Assembly: GCA_020634245.1 (NCBI GenBank)
Contig: JACKCC010000021.1
Location: 1 to 64,000 of the forward strand
DNA length: 64,000 nt
Direction of reading: 5' to 3'
Source of the DNA: Ardenticatenaceae bacterium
GTDB lineage: Bacteria; Chloroflexota; Anaerolineae; Promineifilales; Promineifilaceae
Numbering within the stretch: position 1 is the first letter of the stretch; each line of letters opens with the position of its first letter. Both the position numbers and the translations under genes were made by a program. The notes below the pieces were generated by a model. It worked only from the letters and a program-made list of their open reading frames with translations. It searched no databases and had not been told where the DNA came from. This document shows, one piece after another, positions 18,701-26,285 of this stretch.

Positions 18701-19852
18701 AACGCACGCGCCAGTACCATTACGATGTTGTCGGATGATGCGGCAGAGTTGGTTGTTGTCGCAGCGGTGGGTGTAAACCCGGACATCATCGAAAAAGCCC
18801 GCATGAAGGTAGGCGAAGGTGTATCCGGTGAAGCATTGCGTCGTCAGGAAGCAATTTATATCCGTGATGCCCACGTTGAACCTGATTTTCTTTTCTTTAG
18901 TGATGTGGTTCGCAGCTTATTGGTTGTCCCGTTAATTGTGCGCGATGAGGCGATTGGCACGTTAACTGTTGACAGTGATCGTCCTAATGCATTTAGCTCC
19001 TCGGATATTCAGCTCATGACGATTGCCGCGGCTCAGGTTGGCGTTGCTATTTCCAATGCGGATCTGTTTGAAGAAGTGGAGGAGCGGGCAGTTGAACTGG
19101 CAGTAGCTTACGAAGAACTGAAAGAAAGTGACCGGTTGAAGGATGAACTTGTCCAAAATGTGTCTCATGAATTACGAACGCCGTTGACCTTTGTGAAAGG
19201 GTATGTTGATTTGTTGTTAGAAGGTGAAATGGGTGTCATCAATGAGAGTCAGTTGGACGCGTTGCATATTGTCTCTACCAAGGCCGATGAAATTACGCGG
19301 TTGATCGAAGATATTATTACGTTGCAGCGGATTGATGCGGGCAATTTGCAGCTTGATGAAATTTCAATGACGGACTTTTTGAAAACGGCCGTTGCCTCTC
19401 ATCAAATTGTCGCCGGACAGAAAGGTTTGAATATCGTCTATAGAAAACCACCTTATAAAGCCATGGTTTATATGGACAAAGACCGTATCAGTCAGGTTGT
19501 CGATAACCTGATTGGTAACGCCATGAAATTTAGCCCGGACGGCGGTACGATTTCCGTCAATGTGGTCGAACAAACGGATGATGTGTTGGTCATTATTAAA
19601 GACGAAGGTATTGGTGTTCCCAAAGAAAAGCAGCAAAAAATATTTGAACGATTTTATCAGGTAGACGGTTCAGCCCGTCGTCGTTTTGGGGGAACTGGTA
19701 TTGGATTGGCCATTGTCAAGCGCATTATCGACGCGCACAATGGTGAAATTTGGGTGGAGAGTGAAGTTGGCAAGGGCAGCAGTTTTTATTTTACGCTGCC
19801 CAAAGTTGTAGAGGAAGAAACGGCCGTAACCATGCCGGAAAACGCACCCTAA
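15746..19852 (+). CDS. Six-GAF soluble sensor histidine kinase
   Basis: 1368 residues without membrane segments. A poorly conserved N-terminal region (1-110) is followed by six GAF-like units starting near 110, 260, 440, 600, 780 and 950. Each opens with a helix of the kind LxxIxxVxxxL, such as LETIYRVTDSTL, ISTLYQASATM and LSTFHRIVLQL. The kinase core has H-box VSHELRTPLTF (about 1140), N-box NLIGNAMKFSPDGG, G1 DEGIGVP and G2 GTGIGLAIVKR. GAF domains bind small molecules or chromophores; which ones is unknown here. ATG at 15746, weak ribosome site. adenosine deaminase follows after 15 bp. The gene carries eight ACGGCCGT sites. Confidence 0.93.
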   Translation: MLDESAPLLAIKELQQSIASANTLSQMFEIALGFGQAQLGAEEVEVTQTAVSILDPDAADLQIPLNETGYTLNLYREQPFNEDEQALAEMAAALLATAPFFRTMARPSATQLKLLQKVSQTVAVEQQFKAITTVLGRGFAETLPQANGKLYLWKEETGELVVHSILGPTVKTGPLLPVNVDEEMRQVIASGETAVLTNQSPPQLIVPAAIKNKVVALLQVIYPYGAQIPLGDITFLELLVGYLGIALNNTRLLGEAWQRTNQLETIYRVTDSTLALQPLETTLTAIQERLMSAFNASTCYVALYDSDTQTLNFPWIIRHRERVTQEPISILDDNSLVAWVVANNQPFITTDSETETTPVKGIPLSDSLPRSIIIVPLRDGTNVLGAISIQNDAPNAFDSSEFKTFVAVASHIATIIKNARLYDQTKNLVNQGTRDYQTAVALRQAIAIISTSLEPASVLDQMLIALGSVFTYDTAYAFIVRDDEKLQNITGRDFHNRPLPVSGHDLQIAWTNSRLLKGIIESKEAVFIGNTAVDPDYMSAVGNEVMRSWMGVPLVAQRTVVGFLMVYSEQPNAFKEREKWLATTLCAHTAVALNNARLYQRTQQQLSEISTLYQASATMTANLDQDFVLQTVVTEMVRALKVDSCTIFVWDEHKQQYDAAAHKSILYTEQKQPDESIGLMSVEHLEKHPTLQRLFETKEIFSLRHGHTSSQDDADLLTTSNMQSILLVPLVRRQKMLGVIAMGQKSQPRTFRQSELWLAQNLAGQAAVAIEHAHLFSQAQRRIEELSTFHRIVLQLNTPLQLKSVLDTITESALKLLSDASNLHIYLYDAETDEYTFGSALWRDGRRQAAVSHIRKEGLTARVVQGGKPVVINDASTHPLYQSQQSSAWGISAIAGFPLRHGDQVIGAFTITYLHPHTFTQDELLLLNLLADQAAVAVKNARLFDESQRRLRDMSALVDMAKQVTGNLKLKSVLQTTVQILQGLLNARASTITMLSDDAAELVVVAAVGVNPDIIEKARMKVGEGVSGEALRRQEAIYIRDAHVEPDFLFFSDVVRSLLVVPLIVRDEAIGTLTVDSDRPNAFSSSDIQLMTIAAAQVGVAISNADLFEEVEERAVELAVAYEELKESDRLKDELVQNVSHELRTPLTFVKGYVDLLLEGEMGVINESQLDALHIVSTKADEITRLIEDIITLQRIDAGNLQLDEISMTDFLKTAVASHQIVAGQKGLNIVYRKPPYKAMVYMDKDRISQVVDNLIGNAMKFSPDGGTISVNVVEQTDDVLVIIKDEGIGVPKEKQQKIFERFYQVDGSARRRFGGTGIGLAIVKRIIDAHNGEIWVESEVGKGSSFYFTLPKVVEEETAVTMPENAP

Positions 19853-19867
19853 TTTATCGGAGTAATT

Positions 19868-20971
19868 GTGTCAAAAGAAAGAATTTCCCCCGAAACCCTC
19901 AAATCCATGCCCAAAATTGACCTGCACCGCCATCTTGAAGGCTCTTTGCGTCTGGAATCGCTGCTAAAAATTGCCCGCGATTTTGACCTGAATTTGCCTA
20001 CCGAGAGCATTGAGGCGTTACGGCCGTTAGTCCAGGTTACCGATGATCCGCCTGACCACGAAGTCTTTTTGAGCAAATTTGAAGTGCTGCGCCACTTCTA
20101 CCGCAGCCCGGAAGTAATTAACCAGCTCGTTTATGAAGCCGTTGCCGATGCCGCTAGAGACAATATCCATTATCTGGAACTGCGATTTAGCCCGCAGGCA
20201 TTGGCGCGCGTCCGCCGGTTTTCACTGGTGGATGTGACCGATTGGGTCATTCAGGCCGTTCAACAAGCCAGTAAAGATTTTAATATTCAGGTTGGCCTCA
20301 TTATCACGATGGTACGGCACGATCCGTTGGAACAAGCCAAGAAAGTTGCAGAGGTGGCTTTTGAGTATGCCGGCAAAGGAATCGTAGGTATTGATCTGGC
20401 CGGTAATGAGGTCAAATTCCCGCCCGGCCCGTTTACCCCTATTTTCAAAAAGGCCAAGGATGTGGGACTGGGCGTCACAGTTCACGCGGGCGAATGGGCT
20501 AGCGCCCATGGCGTCCGGCAGGCCATCGAAGAATTATATGCCGATCGCATCGGTCATGGCGTGCGAACGATTGAAAACTCCCATATTTTGAGATTGGCAT
20601 TGGAGCGCAGAACTGCGTTTGAGGTGTGTTTGACGAGTAACTTACAGACCGGCGTTGTACGTGATATGACGCATCATCCGTTGGTCGATATGTTGGATTT
20701 GGGGCTGCAAGCCACGCTGAACACGGATGATCCCGGCGTGAGTAACTGTACGCTGACGGATGAGTATGAAACGGCCGTTTACCAACTCGGCCTGGGTTAT
20801 CGTGATCTGCGGCTCATGACCCTGAACGCTGCCCGCTCAGCCTTTTTGCCAGAGCCTGCCCGCAGCCGCCTCGTAGCCCACTTTGAAAAGCTGCTCCCCC
20901 AGCCAGACAATGCCATCAACCCCACATTTCGATCAGGCAGCGTCCCATTCCTTCACAGCCCGTTTGATTAA
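19868..20971 (+). CDS. add: Adenosine deaminase
   Basis: 367 residues. It hydrolyses adenosine to inosine in purine salvage. Metal and catalytic motifs: DLHRHLEGS (about 18-26), VTVHAGEW (about 205), RIGHG (about 228), SNLQTG (about 258) and NTDDPGVS (about 288). The family also includes adenine deaminases and 6-aminodeoxyfutalosine deaminases; nothing here separates these cleanly, though the size and ExxG spacing fit adenosine. The start is the GTG at 19868, preceded by CGGAGT with 6 bases of spacing. The 3' end overlaps the convergent gene at 20933 by 39 bp. Confidence 0.9.
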   Translation: MSKERISPETLKSMPKIDLHRHLEGSLRLESLLKIARDFDLNLPTESIEALRPLVQVTDDPPDHEVFLSKFEVLRHFYRSPEVINQLVYEAVADAARDNIHYLELRFSPQALARVRRFSLVDVTDWVIQAVQQASKDFNIQVGLIITMVRHDPLEQAKKVAEVAFEYAGKGIVGIDLAGNEVKFPPGPFTPIFKKAKDVGLGVTVHAGEWASAHGVRQAIEELYADRIGHGVRTIENSHILRLALERRTAFEVCLTSNLQTGVVRDMTHHPLVDMLDLGLQATLNTDDPGVSNCTLTDEYETAVYQLGLGYRDLRLMTLNAARSAFLPEPARSRLVAHFEKLLPQPDNAINPTFRSGSVPFLHSPFD

Positions 20972-21535
20972 TTCCTGAATCGCCGGTTCCGGAATATCGG
21001 CCGGCTTACCATATTTTTTGCCATCCACCTCGATCAGAATGCCGCCGGCCGGATTTTGCACCAGATGAATGGCCCGTTCGGCCATGTCGGGGGAAGTGGC
21101 CACATGTTTTTGCAAGATTTCGTCAATCTGTTCAGCGACGGATAACGGCCGTTTCCGGGCTGCCTCTTGCGCCGCCAACGCTTCCTCAGACAATTTTGCC
21201 CCGCCCAAAACAGCCAGAGGCGGCCTGGGCGGTAACGTTCCCTTCACAGCATCTCGTTCTTTTTCCAGCCGGGCCAAGAACTCTGCCTGCTGCTGCTCCA
21301 AGGGCGGCTCCGTCCTCTTGGCCGAACCAATTGATGGAGCCACGCCCGCATCAACCAACACCTGATAATTCCCGGCAAAATCAATCATCTCACCAATTGC
21401 CGCCAACAAAACCCGGCGCGCCTTTTCATCTGTAATGTCCGACAACTTTTGGTACCGCTGCCCATCAACTTCTACTTCCAGCTTACCTAAAGGGGGGACG
21501 CGCCATACCCGCATAACCTCTAATTCTCTACGCAT
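20933..21535 (-). CDS. Unknown protein with a duplicated EVDG motif domain
   Basis: 200 residues, family not recognised. The same small unit appears at each end: GKLEVEVDGQRYQKLSDI (about 17-34) and GGILIEVDGKKYGKPADI (about 164-181). Each is followed by a helix of the type P/D-xAxxxLxxAIxE. The middle (about 75-160) is rich in Ala, Glu and Pro and probably a helical linker. It has no signal peptide or membrane segment. The ATG at 21535 has a strong AAAGGAG ribosome site. It overlaps the 3' end of adenosine deaminase by 39 bp. The REP-like element at 21555 sits directly upstream. Confidence 0.75.
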   Translation of the reverse strand: MRRELEVMRVWRVPPLGKLEVEVDGQRYQKLSDITDEKARRVLLAAIGEMIDFAGNYQVLVDAGVAPSIGSAKRTEPPLEQQQAEFLARLEKERDAVKGTLPPRPPLAVLGGAKLSEEALAAQEAARKRPLSVAEQIDEILQKHVATSPDMAERAIHLVQNPAGGILIEVDGKKYGKPADIPEPAIQELIKRAVKEWDAA

Positions 21536-21554
21536 GTTCCGCTCCTTTGCAAAT

Positions 21555-21604
21555 GGGAGCGCGAGCAGCTTGCTCGCCCTTTGCAGTCTGGCAGACTGTG
21601 CTCC
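21555..21604. repeat. REP-like double hairpin, copy 1
   Basis: Outer GGAGC (21556-21560) and GCTCC (21600-21604) enclose two hairpins. The first is GCGAGCA/TGCTCGC (21561-21577) and the second is CAGTCTG/CAGACTG (21584-21598). It has the same architecture as the element at 44269-44317. It lies between mutM (3' end) and the start of the gene at 20933-21535. Confidence 0.8.
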
Positions 21605-21617
21605 ACTTCATTCATAT

Positions 21618-22430
21618 TTATGATTGACAGGTTGGACAAAAATGAGTACTGCGGCCGCCCAACTTCATTCGCTGAATCGGTGTGCCACAATGATAACAAG
21701 GATCACCTGTACGACGAAACACAGCAACAGCATTTTGCATATCGCCCTTGCTGCCATCAGGTTTTACGTACATAGCAATGCTGGCCCCTTCTCGTTCAAT
21801 GCCTAACTGCAATACCTTTTGGATAGCCCTGTGCAATGCTTCAATCTCCGTTAACGACAAAGAATCCGAATGCCGCTCCGGATGAAGCCTGGCGTAATAA
21901 AGTGCTTCATCGGCGTAAATATTACCAATGCCGGCCACGAACGTTTGGTCCAGCAAAAGCGGCTTTAACACCCGTTTGCGGCCTTGCAGCCGCTCCTGCA
22001 AAACGGCCACAGTAAACGAATCCGACAGTGGTTCCGGCCCCAAATGACCTAAAATATCAGACGGATCATGCACCAAATAAACCCGTCCGAATTTGCGCGT
22101 GTCTCGAAAGCGCAGCTCTTGCTCATTGTCCAGCTTAAAGATGGTATGGGCGTATTTATCCGGCGGCGTATCCGAGTCGACAACGGCTAGGTGGCCGGAC
22201 ATTTTCAGGTGGATGATGAGCGTTTCCCCGCCGCTCAAGTTGAATACCAGATATTTGGCGCGGCGGGTGATGCTGAGGACGGTACGGCCGTGCACCCTCT
22301 CTTGCATCTCCGCCAAAGAAGGCGTCACAATGTGGCGCGGCCAATAATTACGCACCTCTGTAAAAGTACGCCCCACCAAAGGCTGCCGCAGCGCCCGTAC
22401 AACCGTTTCTACTTCAGGCAATTCAGGCAT
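21618..22430 (-). CDS. mutM: Formamidopyrimidine-DNA glycosylase
   Basis: 270 residues. It removes 8-oxoguanine and other oxidised purines. The N-terminus PELPEVETVVR carries the catalytic Pro and Glu once Met is removed, which fixes the start at the ATG at 22430. Other marks are the catalytic lysine in HLKMSGHL (about 58), QTFVAGIGNIYADEAL (about 160) and the C-terminal zinc finger CYHCGTP...HFCPTCQS (about 246-270). The length is standard. The M29 aminopeptidase gene upstream is on the same strand, 57 bp away, across a spacer of repeated GCGAGT words. Confidence 0.96.
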   Translation of the reverse strand: MPELPEVETVVRALRQPLVGRTFTEVRNYWPRHIVTPSLAEMQERVHGRTVLSITRRAKYLVFNLSGGETLIIHLKMSGHLAVVDSDTPPDKYAHTIFKLDNEQELRFRDTRKFGRVYLVHDPSDILGHLGPEPLSDSFTVAVLQERLQGRKRVLKPLLLDQTFVAGIGNIYADEALYYARLHPERHSDSLSLTEIEALHRAIQKVLQLGIEREGASIAMYVKPDGSKGDMQNAVAVFRRTGDPCYHCGTPIQRMKLGGRSTHFCPTCQS

Positions 22431-22487
22431 AAGCAAGTAGGCGAGTGGCCGAGTGTGCGAGTCCCATCACTCAGTCCTCAACCCTCA

Positions 22488-23597
22488 TCACTCCAAAATA
22501 GTGAAACGGCCGCTGTCATAAAACAACTCCCCGTCCACCCAAATTTCACCGCCGTCACGCATATCACAAATCATATCCCAGTGAACCGCCGATTTGTTGT
22601 GACTGCCCGTCTCCGGATAACCGTTACCCACCGCCATATGAATCGTGCCGCCAATCTTCTCATCATAAAGAATAGACTTGGTAAACCGCTGAATCCCGTT
22701 ATTCGTACCCACAGCCCATTCGCCCAAATAACGTGCTCCGGGGTCGGTATCCAGCACACTGATCAAAAATGCCTCATTCTTTTTGGCCCTGGCATCCACT
22801 ACCTTACCATCTTCAAAGTGTAGTTCGACGCCGTCTACTTCACGGCCGCTGTAAATTGCCGGATACGTAAAGCGAACCCATCCGTTCACTGAATCTTCCA
22901 CCGGGCCGGTAAATATTTCACCGCTGGGCATATTCTTGCGACCATCGGAGTTGATAAATGTACGCCCTTCAATCGACAGGGTCATATCCACATTTGGCCC
23001 TTGCACTTTGACATCTTTCTTGCCTACCAGCCAGTCAACCAGCTTTTGCTGCACAGCGCTGACTTTCCGCCATTCGGCCACCGGGTCATCCTTGTCAACA
23101 AAGCATGCCCCGTAAACAAAATCTTCAAACTCGCTCAAAGACATGTCTGCTTCCTGGGCTTGACCATTGGTGGGAAACATCGTTCCCACCCAACGGAATT
23201 CGCCAGCCGCACTGCGCTGCATAAAGGTTTGCATCAACTCGTTACCGGCGCTGCGGGCTAACCGCTGCCGTGCCGGATCAACTCCGCTCAAGGTACGCGT
23301 ATTATCCGTGCCGCTTAAACCAATCAGACAATCATATTCTTCGTAAACCAATTTTGTCGTTGGAGGAATAAACTGTAACTGAGCATCACTACCCTCTTTG
23401 AGCATGATTTCTTCAAACTGCGGTTCTTGCCACACCACCAAAGGGTGACCGCCAGCCTGAACGACCTCCCGATATGTTTCAGTAACCAGGGGCAAAGTTG
23501 CCATGCTGCCTCGTATAACAACCTTATCGCCTGGTTTAACTTTTACGCTGTAATTCACTAACAGTCGGGCTAATTTTTGAACGCGGGGGTCGATCAT
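22488..23597 (-). CDS. M29 family aminopeptidase (thermophilic type)
   Basis: 369 residues. Metallopeptidase with a two-metal site. Ligand-bearing segments are PSGEIFTGPVEDSVNG (about 240), the glutamate in LGEWAVGTN (about 296), and the histidines in TIHMAVGNGYPETG and VHWDMICDM (about 325-350). The family releases N-terminal residues from short peptides in the cytoplasm. The ATG at 23597 has a GAGGAAAAC ribosome site. It is divergent from the unknown gene at 23724. The 125-bp gap between them holds AATGGTA/TACCATT (23661-23681), a small inverted repeat. Confidence 0.92.
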   Translation of the reverse strand: MIDPRVQKLARLLVNYSVKVKPGDKVVIRGSMATLPLVTETYREVVQAGGHPLVVWQEPQFEEIMLKEGSDAQLQFIPPTTKLVYEEYDCLIGLSGTDNTRTLSGVDPARQRLARSAGNELMQTFMQRSAAGEFRWVGTMFPTNGQAQEADMSLSEFEDFVYGACFVDKDDPVAEWRKVSAVQQKLVDWLVGKKDVKVQGPNVDMTLSIEGRTFINSDGRKNMPSGEIFTGPVEDSVNGWVRFTYPAIYSGREVDGVELHFEDGKVVDARAKKNEAFLISVLDTDPGARYLGEWAVGTNNGIQRFTKSILYDEKIGGTIHMAVGNGYPETGSHNKSAVHWDMICDMRDGGEIWVDGELFYDSGRFTILE

Positions 23598-23723
23598 GTT
23601 TTCCTCGTAAGTCTCTCGTTAATTTTATGTTATTAGAATGGATACAAATTATACCGAAAAAATGGTAAAGTTGATACCATTGGTTGATTGTCTGGAGCCG
23701 ACAATTTTTTACACTATTGAAGT

Positions 23724-24344
23724 ATGTATCCTGAAGACCGGGTTTTAGTAGCCTATTTACCGCGTCCATCTGATTTTGCCATTGTGCAAAATGAGGGCTG
23801 GTATCGCATTCCCCAGCAGTTTGCGCCCAAGGGATTGTACGCGGAATATTTTGCGTTTTATTTTGGGCGTCATTTTGGGGCAGAGAAGTGGGCTATCCAT
23901 TATTTTGCCTCCAATTTAGGCCATGAGTTGACGACACGGCTGGCCTTGTTCCCTGATGAGCCGGAACATCCGCGGGCGCAGGATTGGTATTACAAGGTGC
24001 AGTTGGGGCCGCTGCAAAGGTTGGAACGGCCGATTCTGAGTCTGCGTTGGCGCCGGGTCACTTTTATTCACACGACCTGGGACCGGTTTACTAATGCTGT
24101 CGAGATTAATGATTTGTTCATAGATGGAGATGTATTTGTGGACCGGTTGTATGCGGCGCTGAAAGAACGCGGCATCCAGGCCGAGCGCAATTACCGTGTG
24201 GGCGAACCGGGTCCGGCTTATGAGGTGGCGCTGGCTGTGTTTGGTGAACACGGCCGTATCGACATCACCGCCACTGAAATTCCGCAAACACCCGACAAAA
24301 TTAACGCATTGGCCGACAAAATTACGGCCATGAGCCAAAGCTAA
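23724..24344 (+). CDS. Conserved protein of unknown function
   Basis: 206 residues. The N-terminus DRVLVAYLPRPSDFAIVQNEGWYRIP looks like a conserved block, followed by an aromatic-rich middle (YFAFYFGRHFGAEKWAIHYFAS) and a C-terminal half with LRWRRVTFIHTTWDRF and a basic helix. I do not recall a characterised member. There is no signal peptide or membrane segment. The ATG at 23724 has only a weak GAAG upstream. Its TAA stop overlaps the 8-bp target site of the IS element that follows, so the insertion left the protein intact but separated it from the gene at 25614. Confidence 0.75.
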   Translation: MYPEDRVLVAYLPRPSDFAIVQNEGWYRIPQQFAPKGLYAEYFAFYFGRHFGAEKWAIHYFASNLGHELTTRLALFPDEPEHPRAQDWYYKVQLGPLQRLERPILSLRWRRVTFIHTTWDRFTNAVEINDLFIDGDVFVDRLYAALKERGIQAERNYRVGEPGPAYEVALAVFGEHGRIDITATEIPQTPDKINALADKITAMSQS

Positions 24345-24363
24345 AATCTGGATAGTCTCCCCG

Positions 24364-24999
24364 TTAAGTGTTGTTAACGATGGGGACTGGGATGTTTGAA
24401 AATAGTTCTTTAACAGTCCAAATATGCTCAGTCAAAGCAGAGGCCATGGCCGGTGTTCGCGGTAACCAACGACGGCCTTGGGCAACGACCTCCTGACGCA
24501 GTGTTTTGTGTGGCCGTACCAGATTGTAGTAGGCATCTTCCAGCGTTGCTGCCGCCTGATGCATCGCGATGGTTTTGGAAAAGGCCAATGTTTTCCGGGT
24601 TAAGCGGCTGTTGAAATGACGACTGGTTAAGTTGGAGCGCTCAATATAACTGGTGCTCTTGCCTAACAAGGCCAGCACTTCCGTTTCATCACCGTAAATG
24701 ACCCGTAATTCAGTCCCTATGACCCGACCGTTTTCCCGTTGCTTGACCATTTGCAGATATTGCCAATCCTCGCCTGGCTGCTTAAGCGTTGGTGGGCGAC
24801 CACGCCCTGAATAGGGCGGCACTTGACCGTACACTTCAACCATCGCTTCCCGGATGCCGCCCCAACCATCGGAGATAGTCGGTGGCGGCTTGTCAGGATG
24901 ACCCCGCTGCTTGAGCATTGTGAATACAATCTGCGACGCTTCCGTTTCGGTCTTGGCAATGCCGCTGGCGACGCGGAGCCGGGTATCACTGTCAATCAT
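24364..24999 (-). CDS. IS1-like transposase, C-terminal part (frame B)
   Basis: 211 residues from the internal ATG, but the frame is open back to the slippage site, so it is probably made only as a fusion to frame A. It carries the second catalytic aspartate in TISDGWGGI and the glutamate in SYIERSNLTSRHFNSRLTRKT, a block typical of IS1-family transposases. The C-terminus ends inside the left inverted repeat. The first aspartate is in frame A. Confidence 0.88.
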   Translation of the reverse strand: MIDSDTRLRVASGIAKTETEASQIVFTMLKQRGHPDKPPPTISDGWGGIREAMVEVYGQVPPYSGRGRPPTLKQPGEDWQYLQMVKQRENGRVIGTELRVIYGDETEVLALLGKSTSYIERSNLTSRHFNSRLTRKTLAFSKTIAMHQAAATLEDAYYNLVRPHKTLRQEVVAQGRRWLPRTPAMASALTEHIWTVKELFSNIPVPIVNNT

Positions 25000-25466
25000 G
25001 GTCGCTCGCCAGAACTGCCCTTGTTCTTCTGTCTCGGGATAGCCTTTTTTTCACCTTTGTGCGCCACGTAACTCCACATCGCATCCAGTTGACCCCGTTC
25101 CAGTTGGTAGTTGGCCAACAAAACGGATTCGATTTCAGCGACATGAGTTGCTGCATCTTTGAGCCACGCCAGAATGGTGTCTTCTTTATGGCCTTGAACG
25201 CGAGCCAGAGTGCTGATCCGAACACCTTCGGCTAGGAAGGCCAGGGTTTCCAAGATTTCTTCGGAATCTGTCCGCCGCCGGTAGAAGGGCGTTCCTTTCG
25301 TAGCCGTAAATGTCTGACCACAAGTCCGGCATTGGAAGCGCTGTATGCCGGTTGCCGTGAAACCATGTTTTTTAATGTTCTGTTTTGACTGTTTTTTCTG
25401 AAGCTTACCATAATCCGGGCAGGCTTCATTTGGACAAAAATCGCCAACATTGGCTAATTGATTCAT
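24996..25466 (-). CDS. IS1-like transposase, N-terminal part (frame A)
   Basis: 156 residues. A zinc-ribbon-like N-terminus (FCPNEACPDYGK, then RFQCRTCGQTF) is followed by a helix-turn-helix (about 70-110, EGVRISTLARVQGHKEDTI). The first catalytic aspartate is in LDAMWSYV (about 128). Past the A7 run at 25045-25051 the zero frame runs to a stop after 17 more residues, while a -1 shift gives the full transposase of about 366 residues. On its own, frame A may act as a DNA-binding regulator, as InsA does in IS1. Confidence 0.88.
   Translation of the reverse strand: MNQLANVGDFCPNEACPDYGKLQKKQSKQNIKKHGFTATGIQRFQCRTCGQTFTATKGTPFYRRRTDSEEILETLAFLAEGVRISTLARVQGHKEDTILAWLKDAATHVAEIESVLLANYQLERGQLDAMWSYVAHKGEKKAIPRQKNKGSSGERP
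25044..25051 (-). other. -1 ribosomal frameshift site A AAA AAA G
   Basis: Minus-strand sequence GAAAAAAAGG. Slipping back one base moves from EKKAIPRQ to KKGYPETEEQGQFW, which continues into the frame B catalytic region. The heptamer matches the standard slippery pattern used by IS1 and IS3 elements. Confidence 0.8.
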
Positions 25467-25613
25467 TGACCCCTCTCCTGTTTGGTGTTAATTGGGTTAT
25501 TTTACCCGGCAACACCCAAGAGGGGGACCATCAAAATCTGCTGGCCATTCGCGCAGAAAACGGCGATGTGCGACAATTTTGATGATGCATTGAAGTAAAT
25601 AAGAGAACATATC

Positions 25614-26285
25614 GTGATATACCTGCAACGAATTGTTGATGAAATTGATGCCCAACTGCCCGAATCGCCGGCTGTCCGAAAGGGCGGCAGCCTGCTCATG
25701 ATGGTTGGGCTGCCGGGCACCGGCAAATCTTCCATTGTCCGCAGTTTAATGACCTATTTCTCCTGCGTTGTTGTCAGCACCGACAGCATCCGCGCCAAAA
25801 TGCGCCGCCAGCCTACCTATACGGCCGCCGAAATGGGCTTGATTTACGAAGTCTGTTACGCCATCATCGAAAAACGGCTTGACCTGGGACAGCGCGTTGT
25901 TTTTGACGCTTCCAATTATCTGGAGTCGCGCCGCGAATATGTGGCCAACTTGGCCACTAGCTGCGGTGCGCCGGTGGCAACCTGCTACGTTCAAGCCTCA
26001 CAGGAGACCATTGGTCAGCGGCTGGCGCAGCGCATCAGCGGCAAACGCCAGACCGGTGACCTGTCTGACGCCGATTGGGCAGTTTATAAATGGATGGTGG
26101 AAGCCCAGGAACCGATTGTGGGGGAGCATCTGATTTTGGATACCACATCAACTCCTGCTGAAGAATTAGCTAATAGGTTGTACAATTACTGGTCAAGAGT
26201 TGAAGCCGATGCTGAAAGCAACCTTGATCTACAACCCCCTAGCTGGGCCAGCCAACTTAGCAGCGCCAATAGCGCTGGTAGCTGA
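25614..26285 (+). CDS. P-loop kinase-like ATP-binding protein
   Basis: 223 residues. Walker A GLPGTGKSS (about 32-40), then VVVSTDSIRAKMR where a polynucleotide kinase or similar enzyme places its second acidic residue, and VVFDASNYLESRREYV. These features match the AAA_33 group of small-molecule or nucleic acid kinases; the substrate is unknown. The start is the GTG at 25614 with no clear ribosome site. The last 77 bp overlap the lipid kinase gene in another frame, and its last 25 residues look poorly conserved, so the overlap may be recent. The IS element lies 81 bp upstream. Confidence 0.75.
   Translation: MIYLQRIVDEIDAQLPESPAVRKGGSLLMMVGLPGTGKSSIVRSLMTYFSCVVVSTDSIRAKMRRQPTYTAAEMGLIYEVCYAIIEKRLDLGQRVVFDASNYLESRREYVANLATSCGAPVATCYVQASQETIGQRLAQRISGKRQTGDLSDADWAVYKWMVEAQEPIVGEHLILDTTSTPAEELANRLYNYWSRVEADAESNLDLQPPSWASQLSSANSAGS

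Larger units (their letters stand above)
24351..25532 (-). mobile_element. IS1-like insertion sequence with inverted repeats and target duplication
   Basis: 1182 bp. Imperfect 23-bp ends, read inward: left GATAGTCTCCCCGTTAAGTG... (24351-24373) and right GATGGTCCCCCTCTTGGGTG... (25510-25532), 16 of 23 positions identical, both ending GTGTTG. Exact 8-bp direct repeats AAAATCTG flank it at 24343-24350 and 25533-25540. It encodes a transposase in two frames joined by a -1 shift site. The stop codon of the second frame lies inside the left inverted repeat. The element has no ACGGCCGT, unlike its surroundings. It inserted right at the stop codon of the gene at 23724. Ends, duplication and frames are all intact, so it may still be active. 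Confidence 0.9.
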
